A stretch of DNA of 43,537 nt from Actinomycetota bacterium (GCA_963169215.1 CAUJEE010000024.1:1-43537), one strand, 5' to 3'; shown: positions 1 through 7,927, numbered from the stretch's first letter. Translations and numbers: made by a program. Notes: generated by a model from the sequence alone, not told the origin.

Positions 1-1
1 C

Positions 2-466
2 GAACTGCGCCCGCACTTCTCGCAGGCGCAGTACGAGGAGATCGTCATCGGCTCGGGCGCGGCGCTGGCCCGTCAGGATTCGCAGCGCGAGATCGACGCA
101 CTCGACAACGCCGCGCGCAAGTCGCGTGCCGAGCGCGAGCAGGGCACAGGCAAGCGGCACCGGGTGAAGGAGTTGGCGGCCAAGATCGTCGACCCGGGCC
201 GCTTCGCCGCGTTCTTGGTGGGCGACTCGGAGATCACCGAGATGGACACGGCCACCGGCACGGCGGTGATGGAGGTGCCCAACTGCGCGTGGCACACCTG
301 CGCCGATCCTTCGACGTTGCCCAACCCGAACGCGCTGCCCGAACAGGGCTGCCTGCTCATCTGCAAGGGCGTGTTCGAGCGGGTGTTCAACTCGCCCGAC
401 GGCGTGCGCATGGAGTTCGACCCCCACCTGCCGGAGACGTCGTGCACGATCCGGCTCTCGATGTGA
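2..466 (+). CDS. ATC-hydrolase-like protein, C-terminal part (cut by window edge)
   Basis: The reading frame is open from the left edge to TGA 464-466, giving the last 154 residues. The C-terminal part has P-N-C-A-W-H, then C-L-L-I-C-K-x-x-F-E, then F-D-P-H-L-P-x-x-x-C-x-I-R. This spacing resembles the C-terminal region of the L-2-amino-thiazoline-4-carboxylate hydrolase-like family, but that is from memory of the family pattern and the function is not secure. The protein is clearly paralogous to the one at 28404-29183, which shares P-D-C-A-x-H, C-L-x-x-C-K-x-x-F-E and F-E-P-x-L-P with the same order, and the similarity seems to run over the whole visible part. It sits directly ahead of the SnoaL-like gene and is probably co-transcribed. 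The GTG at 164 is internal and not the true start. Confidence 0.6.
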   Translation, partial: ELRPHFSQAQYEEIVIGSGAALARQDSQREIDALDNAARKSRAEREQGTGKRHRVKELAAKIVDPGRFAAFLVGDSEITEMDTATGTAVMEVPNCAWHTCADPSTLPNPNALPEQGCLLICKGVFERVFNSPDGVRMEFDPHLPETSCTIRLSM

Positions 467-483
467 CCCAGGAGGAGCACAAC

Positions 484-1086
484 TTGAACGCGAACAAGAC
501 CGGCACGCCCGCCAAGGCCAGCGCCAAGGCCGCCACGAAAGCCGGCTCGAAGGCCCCCGCCAAGGCCGCCACCAAAGCAGGCGCCAAGGCCGCCACGAAA
601 GCAGGCTCCAAGGCAGGCGCCAAGGCCGGCGCAGCGAGCGAACCACGCAAGCCGTTCACCGCCGAGACCGCGCGCGAGATGTTCTCCGTGCGCGCCAAGT
701 CGCCCAACGGCGAGGGCGTCGACGTCACCCTGGTGCGCACCTACTACCACCCCGACGTGCACTTTCGCGACGCGATCCAAGACTGTCACGGCCGCGACGA
801 AGTGATCGAGATGCTCCTGCGCTTCGCCCAGAAGTGCAAGGAGCTGCGCGTCTTCGTGCACAACGTCGTGCAGGACGGTCCGGTGATCTTCGTCGAGTGG
901 CGGATGGAGATCGTCGTCAACCCGCGCCTGCCGATGCTGTGGAACGACGGCGTCACGCGCCTGCTCGTGGGCGAAGACGGGATGGTCGTCGACCATCGCG
1001 ACTACTTCGACCTGTGGGGCGACATGATCGACGCCTTCCCGAAGGCCTCGAAGATCTACCGCAAGCTCGTCGGGAAGATGGAGTAG
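484..1086 (+). CDS. SnoaL/NTF2-like protein with Lys/Ala-rich N-terminal tail
   Basis: 200 residues from a TTG start at 484, chosen because GGAGGAG at 471-477 sits six bases upstream. A GTG at 463 overlapping the previous stop is the alternative. Residues about 10-51 are an almost pure Ala/Lys/Gly/Ser/Thr repeat (KAATKAGSKA type), like histone H1 or HU tails. Residues about 58-195 look like a SnoaL/NTF2 alpha+beta fold: TYYHPDVHFRD near the start of the domain, an FVEWRMEIVV strand, and a C-terminal DHRDYFDLWG helix-strand typical of limonene-epoxide-hydrolase/ketosteroid-isomerase-like proteins. Function is unknown; in this context a small isomerase, cyclase or hydrolase acting on a hydrophobic intermediate is plausible. 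The next gene follows after four bases. Confidence 0.8.
   Translation: MNANKTGTPAKASAKAATKAGSKAPAKAATKAGAKAATKAGSKAGAKAGAASEPRKPFTAETAREMFSVRAKSPNGEGVDVTLVRTYYHPDVHFRDAIQDCHGRDEVIEMLLRFAQKCKELRVFVHNVVQDGPVIFVEWRMEIVVNPRLPMLWNDGVTRLLVGEDGMVVDHRDYFDLWGDMIDAFPKASKIYRKLVGKME
499..640 (+). repeat. Imperfect short repeats encoding the Ala/Lys tail
   Basis: Near-identical copies of GCCAAGGCCGCCACSAAAGC start at 523, 559 and 583 with shorter variants between and after them. They lie inside the 484-1086 gene and code for the basic tail. Slippage between copies would change tail length without shifting frame, since the spacings 36 and 24 are multiples of three. Confidence 0.8.
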
Positions 1087-1090
1087 CAAC

Positions 1091-2104
1091 ATGCCCACCG
1101 CATTCGTCACCGGCGCCTCCGGGTTCATCGGCTCGGAGGTCGCCCGCCAACTGATCGATGCCGGCTGGCAGGTCACCGCCTCCCGGCGCGCGTCGTCGAA
1201 GACCAAGATGATGGACGGCTATCCCGTCGAGTGGGTCGAGGCCGACCTGCACGATCCGCAATCGATCGCCGCCGCGATGCCGCCCAACGTCGACGGAGTG
1301 TTCCACGTCGCCGGCAACCTCACCTTCTGGTCGCGTGAGTACGACGCGCAGTACCGCGACAACGTGCTCGGCACGCGGGCGATGGTGGAAGCCGCGCTGG
1401 AAGTGGGCGCGGGCAGGTTCATCTTCACCTCCAGCGGTGCGGCCTACGGGCCGCAGCGCAAGATGCTGCGCGAGACGATGTCGTCGAAGGCGCTGCTGTC
1501 GAAGGTGAACTACGACCGCACCAAGTGGCTGGCCGAGCAAGAGGTGCTGTACGGCGTGCAGCGCGGTCTCGACGCGGTGATCCTCAACCCGGCCGCGGTG
1601 CTGGGTCCGCGCGACGAGAAGTTCACCGTGCTGTTCGAGCGGGTGGCAAAGGGTCAGCTGCCGGCGGCGATGCCCGCGAAGACCTCGTTCTGCCACATCC
1701 GCGAGGTCGGCCGTGCCCACTTGTCGGCCTACGAGAAGGGCCGCTGCGGCGAGAACTACCTGCTCGGCGGCCCCAACACCACGCAGCTCGAACTGCTGCA
1801 GGTGATCGCCGAAGTGGCCGGGGCGAAGAAGCCCAAGTACGAGATCCCCGCCCCGTTGTTCTTCGCCATCGGTGCCGCGGTCGAGGCCGTTGCCGCAATG
1901 CGCAAGAAGCGGCCGGCGATCACCCGCTCGTTCGTGCACGCGTTCACCCAGTGTTGGTACACCTGCTCGGACAAGGCGATCGAGGAGCTCGGCTACGACC
2001 CGCCGTCGCTGCACGAGATCGCCCAGGACACGCTCGACTGGCTGCGTGCCGAGGGGCGGCTGCCCGCCGCGCGCAACGCGGCTCCGGCCGCCGCTTCGGC
2101 TTGA
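1091..2104 (+). CDS. Extended SDR, NAD-dependent epimerase/dehydratase-like
   Basis: 337 residues, ATG start four bases after the previous stop. The Rossmann motif G-A-S-G-F-I-G is at residues 8-14, a Ser pair at 114-115 and the catalytic Y141-x3-K145. Length and motifs fit extended SDRs of the NAD-dependent epimerase/dehydratase and 3-beta-hydroxysteroid-dehydrogenase/dihydroflavonol-reductase group. This points to oxidation or reduction of a hydroxyl or keto group with NAD(P), in the cytosol. The neighbourhood (SnoaL-like protein before, operator and DUF7064/7065-like gene after) argues for a catabolic rather than sugar-nucleotide role. The substrate cannot be read from sequence. Confidence 0.9.
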   Translation: MPTAFVTGASGFIGSEVARQLIDAGWQVTASRRASSKTKMMDGYPVEWVEADLHDPQSIAAAMPPNVDGVFHVAGNLTFWSREYDAQYRDNVLGTRAMVEAALEVGAGRFIFTSSGAAYGPQRKMLRETMSSKALLSKVNYDRTKWLAEQEVLYGVQRGLDAVILNPAAVLGPRDEKFTVLFERVAKGQLPAAMPAKTSFCHIREVGRAHLSAYEKGRCGENYLLGGPNTTQLELLQVIAEVAGAKKPKYEIPAPLFFAIGAAVEAVAAMRKKRPAITRSFVHAFTQCWYTCSDKAIEELGYDPPSLHEIAQDTLDWLRAEGRLPAARNAAPAAASA

Positions 2105-2113
2105 ATTCCATTG

Positions 2114-2131
2114 CTTAGTAACACTAAGTTA
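2114..2131. promoter_or_regulatory. Operator site A (best copy of the shared pseudo-palindrome)
   Basis: CTTAGT-AAC-ACTAAG is a perfect 6-3-6 inverted repeat followed by TTA, in an AT-rich patch 41 bases before the GTG at 2173. Related sequences lie at 22220, 23032, 33526 and 33685, each ahead of an operon. The size and symmetry suit a TetR-family dimer; the regulator encoded at 38716-39414 is the obvious candidate (inference). Confidence 0.65.
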
Positions 2132-2172
2132 AGTGTGCCCGCGACAGGGCCAAGGCGAACCAGGAGACACGC

Positions 2173-3198
2173 GTGACCGATCGTTTCGAGATCCCCAAAG
2201 GCCTCACCGAGGCCGACGAGGCCCGCCACGCGCCCCCCGTGGGTGCCGAGGCCGGTTTGTTCGGCGACACCCTCTGGGTGAGCGTCGTCGACCCCGCAGC
2301 CAACGTCTTCGGCGTGCTGCACTGGCACCTCACCAACAAGGGTTTCGCCCGCCACGAGAGCTATTTCGTGCTCGACGGCGTGCAGCAGTCGTATGGCCTG
2401 CGCACCCCGCTCGACCCCGAGCCCGACAGCGGCCCGTGGGGTGACGGCGTGCTCAAGTACGAGGTGATCGACCCGTTCCACCACATCCGCATCACGATGG
2501 ACGGGCCGCGCTACGGCTTCGATCTCGACTTCACCGGTCGCTTCGCCCCGTTCGACTACCACGACTCGGTGCGTGGCGACCCCCTCGCTGTCGCCTTCCC
2601 CTTCCACGCCGGCCACTACGAGCAGGCGATGGACTGCAAGGGCACGTTCGAGTTCCGCGCCGGGCCGGCCAAGGGCGAGTCGCGCAAGATCGACTGCTGG
2701 TCGCACCGCGACCACACCTGGTCGGATCGCTTCGCGCAGGATCCCGAGTGGGACTTCGGTGGCGGTCATGTGCCCGGCCACTTCTGGCCCTCGATCCAAC
2801 TGCCCGACCGGCACATCAACGTGTTCGGCTTCTACTTCCAGGCGAAGATGGGCGACCCCAACGAGAAGGCGAGCATCGGCGGGTTCGAGTCGACCAAGGA
2901 CGGCAGCCGCCCGATCCTCAACGCCGCGGCCGAGATCCTCGACACCGAGGCCGATGGTGTGCGCGACTCGAAGACGTTCCGCTACGAGATCACCCTCCCC
3001 GACGGTGACGTGATCCACGTGCGCTCGACGAAGAAGCACGGCCAGATCAAGCTGTGGCTGCGCGGCGAGAACGAACTCGAGAACCGCATGGACTGCTACG
3101 AACCGTTCGTCGACTACCTGGTCGAGGAGACCGGCGAGGTCGGCACCGGCGTGTCGGAGTACAGCATCTTCCCGCCGCTCCCGCAATGGCTCGTGTGA
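2173..3198 (+). CDS. DUF7064/DUF7065-like (AttH/CrtC-like beta-barrel) protein
   Basis: 341 residues from GTG, with AGGAG at 2162-2166 as ribosome site. Rich in aromatic residues, Gly and Asp, with strand-like segments such as YGFDLDFTGRF, and conserved-looking DCWSHRDHTWSDR and GHFWPSIQLPDRHINVFGFYF stretches. No signal peptide or Rossmann motif. I associate this pattern with the DUF7064/DUF7065 pair, distantly lipocalin/AttH/hydroxyneurosporene-hydratase-like, which often sits in actinobacterial lipid or steroid catabolic clusters; that assignment is from memory. It leads an operon behind operator site A, and its stop overlaps the next start (TGATG), so the two are translationally coupled. 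A role in binding or hydrating an unsaturated hydrophobic substrate is speculation. Confidence 0.6.
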   Translation: MTDRFEIPKGLTEADEARHAPPVGAEAGLFGDTLWVSVVDPAANVFGVLHWHLTNKGFARHESYFVLDGVQQSYGLRTPLDPEPDSGPWGDGVLKYEVIDPFHHIRITMDGPRYGFDLDFTGRFAPFDYHDSVRGDPLAVAFPFHAGHYEQAMDCKGTFEFRAGPAKGESRKIDCWSHRDHTWSDRFAQDPEWDFGGGHVPGHFWPSIQLPDRHINVFGFYFQAKMGDPNEKASIGGFESTKDGSRPILNAAAEILDTEADGVRDSKTFRYEITLPDGDVIHVRSTKKHGQIKLWLRGENELENRMDCYEPFVDYLVEETGEVGTGVSEYSIFPPLPQWLV

Positions 3199-3950
3199 TG
3201 CGCTTCCAAGGGACAGTGGCGTGGGTCACGGGCGGGGCGTCGGGCATCGGCCTGGCCGCCGCGCAGCGATTCGCCGCCGAGGGGGCGCGGGTGGCGGTGA
3301 GCGACCTCAACGCCCCCGGCTGCGATGACGCTGTGGCTGCGATCACCGCCGCCGGTGGCTCGGCGATTGCCGTGCCGTGCGACGTGCGTTCGCTCGACGC
3401 GTGCGTAGCCGCGGTGGCCCGCATCGAGCAGGAGTGGGGTCGCCTCGATCACGTCTTCGCCAATGCGGGCGTGGTCGGCGCAGGTGGCATCGAGTTCACC
3501 AGCGAGGACGACTTCGCCGCGCTGATCGATGTCAACCTGGTCGGCGTGTTCCGCACCGCCAAGGCCGCGCTGCCGTTGATGCGCGGCTCCGACAGCGGCT
3601 CGATCGTCATCACCTCCAGCGTCGAGGGCCTCATCGGCAATGCGTTGCTGCCCGGATACAGCACGGCCAAGACCGCCCTTCTCGGCCTCACCCGCGCCCT
3701 CGCGGCCGAGGCGGCGCCGACGATCAGGGTCAACGCCGTCAACCCGGGTTACATCGAGTCGCCGATGACCGAGCCGGTGGCGCAGATGATGCCCGAGTTC
3801 AAGCAGGCCTGGGCGCAGAAGGCGCTGCTCGGGCGGGTGGGCACGGTCGACGACGTGGTCGGCGTGGTGCTCTTCTTGTGCAGCAGCGATGCAGCGTTCG
3901 TCACCGGCGAGAGCGTGGCGATCGACGGCGGAGCGGTGGCGGTTCGCTGA
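3198..3950 (+). CDS. SDR family oxidoreductase
   Basis: 250 residues; ATG at 3198 overlaps the previous TGA (an ATG at 3186 is possible but lies inside the upstream gene). Classical SDR: T-G-G-A-S-G-I-G at 11-18, N-A-G at 89-91, S140/S141, Y154-x3-K158, and the C-terminal GESVAIDGGA typical of FabG-like enzymes. NAD(P)-dependent oxidation of a hydroxy-acyl-CoA or alcohol is expected. It is a close paralogue of the SDR at 25355-26101: both share G-R-L-D, F-R-T-A-K-A-A-L-P, S-S-V-E-G-L and N-P-G-Y with M-T-E-P, suggesting duplicated enzymes for successive or parallel steps. Confidence 0.9.
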   Translation: MRFQGTVAWVTGGASGIGLAAAQRFAAEGARVAVSDLNAPGCDDAVAAITAAGGSAIAVPCDVRSLDACVAAVARIEQEWGRLDHVFANAGVVGAGGIEFTSEDDFAALIDVNLVGVFRTAKAALPLMRGSDSGSIVITSSVEGLIGNALLPGYSTAKTALLGLTRALAAEAAPTIRVNAVNPGYIESPMTEPVAQMMPEFKQAWAQKALLGRVGTVDDVVGVVLFLCSSDAAFVTGESVAIDGGAVAVR

Positions 3951-4351
3951 TGGGCGCGCTCGAAGAACTCCTCGACCGGATCGCGATCGCCGACGTGCTG
4001 GTGCGCTACGGCAGCAGCCTCGACGACAAGGACTGGGACCGCCTCGAATCGTGCTTCACCCCCGACGCGGTGGGCATCCTCGCCGGCGGGCCGCGGCTGG
4101 AGGGCTACCAGGCGATCCTCACCGCGGTACGCGACGCATTGGCGTACTACCCGGCGACACAGCACATGATCGCCAACCACGAGGTCGAACTCGACGGTGA
4201 CCGTGCTCGTCTGCGATCGAACCTGATCGCCACCCACGTGATCCCCGACGGAACCTTCACCGTGTTCGGTGTCTATCGCGAAGAGCTGGTGCGCACCCCC
4301 GAGGGGTGGCGCATCGTGCACCACCAGCTCGACGCCCAATGGCTCGGCTGA
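3950..4351 (+). CDS. SnoaL/NTF2-like protein
   Basis: 133 residues; ATG overlaps the SDR stop (TGATG). The opening LLDRIAIADVLVRYGSSLDDKDWDRLESCFTPDA is the standard SnoaL_4/NTF2 beginning (helix, then Y-x6-D-x2-D-W at the pocket), with a central Y-P-A-T-Q-H-M-I-A-N and a final WRIVHHQLDAQW. Such proteins are small single-domain isomerases, dehydratases or hydroxylase partners. Last gene of the first + operon, directly coupled to the SDR, so a shared substrate is likely. It differs from the SnoaL-like protein at 484 in lacking the basic tail. Confidence 0.85.
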   Translation: MGALEELLDRIAIADVLVRYGSSLDDKDWDRLESCFTPDAVGILAGGPRLEGYQAILTAVRDALAYYPATQHMIANHEVELDGDRARLRSNLIATHVIPDGTFTVFGVYREELVRTPEGWRIVHHQLDAQWLG

Positions 4352-4495
4352 GCTGCTTTCCGCTGCTCGACCGCAGAGTTCCTATCGGGGCTCGGGTGTC
4401 AGGTTCATTGCCTGAGGGATGTGGTGCGTTTCGACGGCTGATAACTGGAAGGGACGCGTTGCGTTGGCACCAACTTACGACTCATGCTCCCTTTC
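4352..4495. other. Intergenic left edge of the restriction-modification island
   Basis: 144 bases between the convergent SnoaL-like and restriction endonuclease genes. Base composition falls here relative to the flanking operon. TCAGG (4399-4403) and CCTGA (4411-4415) could pair over a seven-base loop; this is too weak to call a terminator. No insertion-sequence end or direct repeat matching the right edge (about 6931-7135) was found by eye. Confidence 0.4.
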
Positions 4496-4987
4496 TCACG
4501 TCAGTCGGTTTCCGATGTTCACGACGAACGTCAACGGAATCTTCGGATTGTTGATGTCCTTGCCGCCCTCGTTGTGCCACTTCGCCTCCCACTGTGAGAA
4601 CAGCGGTTCAAGCTGATCAGGCGTAAGCAGGTACACCTCTGCCAGCTCTATGTTGTCGTATATGGCGAAGATCCAGTCCACTGTCCGGTACTTGGCGATA
4701 ATCGTCGGGTTGAGGTGGTGGTGGGTCGAGAAGCCCTTCACTAGCTTGCGATTGAGGCTCTTGAGCTCGTACTCCCGGCCGAACTCATCACGTGCGTCGT
4801 TGCCTTCGCGTCCGGGCAGGTTCTCCAGCCCCAGCAGAATGAGTACCTGGAGGAGCTTCCCACCGTTGTCCTGGAAGATGTCGTTGATGCCTTCAGTCTC
4901 AGCGAGCTTCTGGTACTCCCGGATGAACGGCAGCAGCCGGCGCAGCTCGGCTGCGGTCGGCTTCTCCTTGAACTCGTGAGTGCTCAC
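4496..4987 (-). CDS. pvuIIR: PvuII-type type II restriction endonuclease
   Basis: 163 residues from a GTG at 4987-4985. The protein aligns along its whole length with R.PvuII (157 residues) as I remember it: [54 protein letters not shown] and KDINNPKIP are all present. The catalytic triad D64/E74/K76 corresponds to D58/E68/K70 of PvuII, and H89-H91 to the histidine cluster that reads the CAGCTG site. All active residues are intact, so an active homodimeric nuclease cutting CAGCTG is expected (family knowledge). It is divergent from the methyltransferase at 5182. No controller (C) gene overlaps its 5' end, unlike the classical PvuII system. The 60 bases at 4621-4680 contain only 31 G+C, consistent with horizontal acquisition. 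Confidence 0.93.
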   Translation of the reverse strand: MSTHEFKEKPTAAELRRLLPFIREYQKLAETEGINDIFQDNGGKLLQVLILLGLENLPGREGNDARDEFGREYELKSLNRKLVKGFSTHHHLNPTIIAKYRTVDWIFAIYDNIELAEVYLLTPDQLEPLFSQWEAKWHNEGGKDINNPKIPLTFVVNIGNRLT

Positions 4988-5181
4988 CCGGCTTTCCGTC
5001 TCGTGGGTCGCGCAACTCCATCACAGCCATGTGGTAGGGCTACTGGGATGATCGAGCGCCCCGCCAACTCCCCCGAGCCGCGTGCGCTCCAGACGTCCCC
5101 GCTCATCGTGCCTGCCACGGCTGCTGAGGCTAGCCCTCGTGACACCAGGCACCCGGCATCTCCGCAGCTCAGGAGGCACTG
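4988..5181. promoter_or_regulatory. Divergent R/M intergenic region
   Basis: 194 bases separating the restriction and methyltransferase starts, which must hold both promoters. AGGAGG at 5171-5176 serves the methyltransferase ATG at 5182. I looked for the GACT-N-AGTC boxes used by PvuII-type controller proteins and for a small HTH gene, and saw neither. How expression is timed to avoid self-cutting is therefore not visible. Confidence 0.5.
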
Positions 5182-6930
5182 ATGTCACGCGCCAAGCTCC
5201 TCCCCCGGGATATCGAGGTCAAACGCAGCGACCCGATCTACATGGCGCACGCCTATCTCACCAAGGTGCCCGTCCCAGCGATCATTCCCTTCATCGAGAC
5301 CTTCACCGAACCCGGTGGTATCGTGGCCGACGTCTTTGCCGGCTCAGGTATGACCGGCGTTGCTGCCGTTGCCTGCGGCCGCAACGCCAAACTCAGCGAT
5401 GTGTCAGTTCTCGGCCAGCATATTGGTCGGGGCTACCTCAACCTAGTCGACTCAGGTCTGCTGCGGTCTACCGCCACGAAGGTGGTCGAGCAGACCTACG
5501 CCCGCCTTGGCGGCATCTACGGTGTTCGCTGCTCGGCGTGCACCCGCGAGGCCCTCCTCGCGAAGTCCGTGTGGAGCATGGTCTTCCGCTGCTCGAACTG
5601 CAAGGGAGCCGTCAACTTCTACGCCTCGCTCGAGGCCGCCGACTGGTACAAGTCGAAGATGCAGTGTCCACACTGCCAGGCGTCCTTTGGCAGCCGCTCG
5701 GAGCGGATAGGCGAGACGCCATGCGTCGACTTCATCGACTGCACCTGCTCCCGATCGCAGATCGAACAGCCAAGCTCCACGCCACTGGGCGAACCGTCTC
5801 TCGCAGGGCTGGAGGTTCCCGACCTCCCGATCGACGCCTCACGCCAGATGTACGTGGCATCTGCGCTCGGCCGAAATGGGTTCACCTCGACCGCGTCCTT
5901 CTTCTCTATGCGCAATCTGCAGGCGCTGACTGTTCTCCGCGATGAGATTCAGCAGGTGGACGATACGAATCTCTCTGCCAAGTTGTTCTTCGCCTTCACA
6001 GCGATCCTCTCTCGTGCCAGCAAGCGCTACCAGTGGTCGAAGGCCCGTCCTCTCAACGCCGCGAACGCCAACTACTACGTCGCTCCGGTCTTCTACGAGT
6101 GGAACGTTCTCGACCTGTTCGACCGCAAGGTCGACGCGATCATCAAGGCGAACGACTGGCTGCTCGACCAGCAGGGTGACGGCAGCCTCTTCGGAGCGAC
6201 TGTGACGTCTGCGGAGTACGTCCGCGCCTCAGCGGTGTCGCTGCCTTATCCGGACCATTCCATCGACTACGTCTTCACTGACCCGCCCTTCGGAAGCAAC
6301 ATCTTCTACGCCGACATGAACCTCTTCCATGAGGCATGGATCGGCGCGACCACCGCTCTTGAGGACGAGGCTGTCGTCGACCGCTCCAAGACCAGCGCCG
6401 ACTTCCGAGGCCCCGAGCGCTACGAGCGAATGCTCACCGACGCACTTCGTGAGTGCCGTAGAGTCCTCAAGCCTGGCGGCTACCTCAGCATGGTGTTCGG
6501 CAACAGCTCCGGCGCGGTCTGGTCGCTCATCCAGAGAGCCGTCGCTGCTGCTGACTTCGTTATTGAACCAGAGATGATCGCCACGCTCGACAAAGGTCAA
6601 CGCTCCGTCAAGGGCCTCGCCTCTGGCTTCGAGCACGTCGCCACTATCGATCTCATTCTGACCATGCGGGTCAGCGACAACACACCACGAGAACTGGTTC
6701 GCCCTGACCACGACGAAGTGCGGGCAGTCACTCGAGTGCTCGCACTCTCGGAGTCTCTCGACACGCCTAGCCATCTCTACGTCGCGCTCCTCCGAGCGGG
6801 CCTGCAGCGTGATTGGGATCTTGGATCGCTAGATCTGCGGGATGTCACCGCTGTGCTCTGCGACCTCGGCTACAGCGTCGATGAGAAGAGCGGGCGACTT
6901 ACTCGGACTGAAGATCGCCGTTCGTCGTAG
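5182..6930 (+). CDS. DNA methyltransferase with zinc-ribbon insert (COG1743-like)
   Basis: 582 residues, ATG with AGGAGG five bases upstream. Motif I (AdoMet binding) is D-V-F-A-G-S-G-M at 50-57 and the catalytic motif IV is T-D-P-P-F-G-S-N at 366-373, so the order is FxGxG then DPPF with about 310 residues between. That gap contains paired cysteines C117/C120, C137/C140, C162/C165 and C187/C189, suggesting one or two zinc ribbons. A late motif LKPGGYLSMVFGN near 430-440 is typical of amino-methyltransferases. This architecture matches the adenine-specific DNA methylase family with Zn ribbon (DUF1156/COG1743 type), not M.PvuII, which is a shorter N4-cytosine enzyme with an SPPY motif. Its position opposite the PvuII-type nuclease suggests it protects the same site, but this needs proof. 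Confidence 0.85.
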   Translation: MSRAKLLPRDIEVKRSDPIYMAHAYLTKVPVPAIIPFIETFTEPGGIVADVFAGSGMTGVAAVACGRNAKLSDVSVLGQHIGRGYLNLVDSGLLRSTATKVVEQTYARLGGIYGVRCSACTREALLAKSVWSMVFRCSNCKGAVNFYASLEAADWYKSKMQCPHCQASFGSRSERIGETPCVDFIDCTCSRSQIEQPSSTPLGEPSLAGLEVPDLPIDASRQMYVASALGRNGFTSTASFFSMRNLQALTVLRDEIQQVDDTNLSAKLFFAFTAILSRASKRYQWSKARPLNAANANYYVAPVFYEWNVLDLFDRKVDAIIKANDWLLDQQGDGSLFGATVTSAEYVRASAVSLPYPDHSIDYVFTDPPFGSNIFYADMNLFHEAWIGATTALEDEAVVDRSKTSADFRGPERYERMLTDALRECRRVLKPGGYLSMVFGNSSGAVWSLIQRAVAAADFVIEPEMIATLDKGQRSVKGLASGFEHVATIDLILTMRVSDNTPRELVRPDHDEVRAVTRVLALSESLDTPSHLYVALLRAGLQRDWDLGSLDLRDVTAVLCDLGYSVDEKSGRLTRTEDRRSS

Positions 6931-6956
6931 CACCTGCACCTAGTGCTCTGGTGGCT

Positions 6957-6981
6957 GCGGTCGCCTGGACGGAGCGACCGC
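6957..6981 (+). terminator. Possible terminator hairpin after the methyltransferase
   Basis: GCGGTCGC (6957-6964) and GCGACCGC (6974-6981) form a perfect 8-bp GC-rich stem with a 9-base loop, 26 bases after the methyltransferase stop. There is no T-tract after it, so factor-independent termination is uncertain. Confidence 0.45.
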
Positions 6982-7135
6982 GTTACGTCGGGAGTCTTCT
7001 GGTCGAGCCACGATGCACCGGTTGGCACTGAGGTGCGGGTGTTGCGGAGGGTGCGCCGCCAAGCTTGGGTGATGCGGTCGTGTTGCAGGGGTAGCTGTTC
7101 CAGCGCGGCCCGCCGGCAAGCACGTCCCGCGGGCG
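6982..7135. other. Intergenic right edge of the island, possible gene relic
   Basis: 154 bases between the hairpin and the end of the convergent SDR. On the minus strand about 50 codons are open without a stop (reading from about 7110 to 6955, including LEQLPLQHDRITQAWRRTL). There is no start, ribosome site or recognised domain, so this may be the remnant of a gene broken when the island inserted, or chance. Confidence 0.3.
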
Positions 7136-7927
7136 CTACTTGACGACTTGGTCCGACCAGCGCGGGCCGACGCTCTCGCCGCCGTCGACGGTGATCGCCT
7201 GGCCGTTGACCCATTCGCCGTCGTCGCTGGCCAGCCAGGTGGCCGCGGCGGCGATGTCTTCGGGGCTGCCGGGGCGCGGGTAGGGGCGCATCGAGGCGGT
7301 CGCCTCTTTCATCATGTCGGAGTGCTCTTCGCCGAGCCCGAGCGCGCCGAGCACCAGCGGGGTGACGATGCCGCCTGGGCAGATCGCGTTCACCCGGATG
7401 CGTTGCTCGCCGAGTTCGAGCGAAACCCGCTGGGTGAGGTGCACGACCGCAGCCTTGGCCGTGCCGTACACGTGCGGGCCGTTGCCGGGGGTGAAGGCGG
7501 CGATGCTGGCCATGCTGATGATCGACCCACCCTCGCCCTGGTCGACCATCACCCGGCCGGCCGAGCGGATGCCGAAGAAGACGCTGTTCAACAGCAGGCT
7601 CATCGTCGCGCCCCACTCGTCGGGGGTGATGTCGAGGATCGAGCCGCGGGCGCCCACCGCACCGGCGTTGTTCACCATGATGTCGAGGCGGCCCCACTCG
7701 GCGGGGGCGGTGCGCACCAACGCTTCGATATCGTCGGCGCGGGTGACGTCGCAGTGGCGGAAGCGAGCCGAGTCGCCGAGGCTGTCGGCCACCTCCTGGC
7801 CGGCCTCGTCGGCGATGTCGCCGATGACCACGCGCGCCCCTTCGGCGACGAAGCGACGTGCGATCGCCCGGCCGAGACCACTCGACCCACCGGTGACAAC
7901 CGCCACCTTGCCATCGAGCTTGCCCAT
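7136..7927 (-). CDS. SDR family oxidoreductase
   Basis: 263 residues, ATG preceded by a GAGGAT ribosome site in the 22-base gap to the upstream ligase gene. T-G-G-S-S-G-L-G at 12-19, N-N-A-G at 86-89, S141 and Y154-x3-K158 define a classical FabG-like SDR; GQAITVDGGES closes the fold. It ends the eleven-gene minus operon, so it probably oxidises a hydroxyacyl-CoA or alcohol intermediate with NAD(P)+. It belongs to a different subgroup from the SDR pair at 3198 and 25355 (NNAG, no FRTAKAALP motif). Confidence 0.9.
   Translation of the reverse strand: MGKLDGKVAVVTGGSSGLGRAIARRFVAEGARVVIGDIADEAGQEVADSLGDSARFRHCDVTRADDIEALVRTAPAEWGRLDIMVNNAGAVGARGSILDITPDEWGATMSLLLNSVFFGIRSAGRVMVDQGEGGSIISMASIAAFTPGNGPHVYGTAKAAVVHLTQRVSLELGEQRIRVNAICPGGIVTPLVLGALGLGEEHSDMMKEATASMRPYPRPGSPEDIAAAATWLASDDGEWVNGQAITVDGGESVGPRWSDQVVK

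Noticed and set aside
163-466. Separate 100-residue gene starting at GTG 164
   Set aside because: The frame is open to the window edge and similarity to the 28404 paralogue continues upstream of 164.
953-3186. Two long minus-strand frames opposite the first operon
   Set aside because: They overlap the epimerase-like and DUF7064-like genes and have no motif or ribosome site.
4976-5182. A 68-codon plus-strand frame ending in a TGATG overlap with the methyltransferase
   Set aside because: It could be a coupled leader peptide or controller gene, but has no HTH pattern and is Pro/Arg-rich, and its GTG overlaps the nuclease start.
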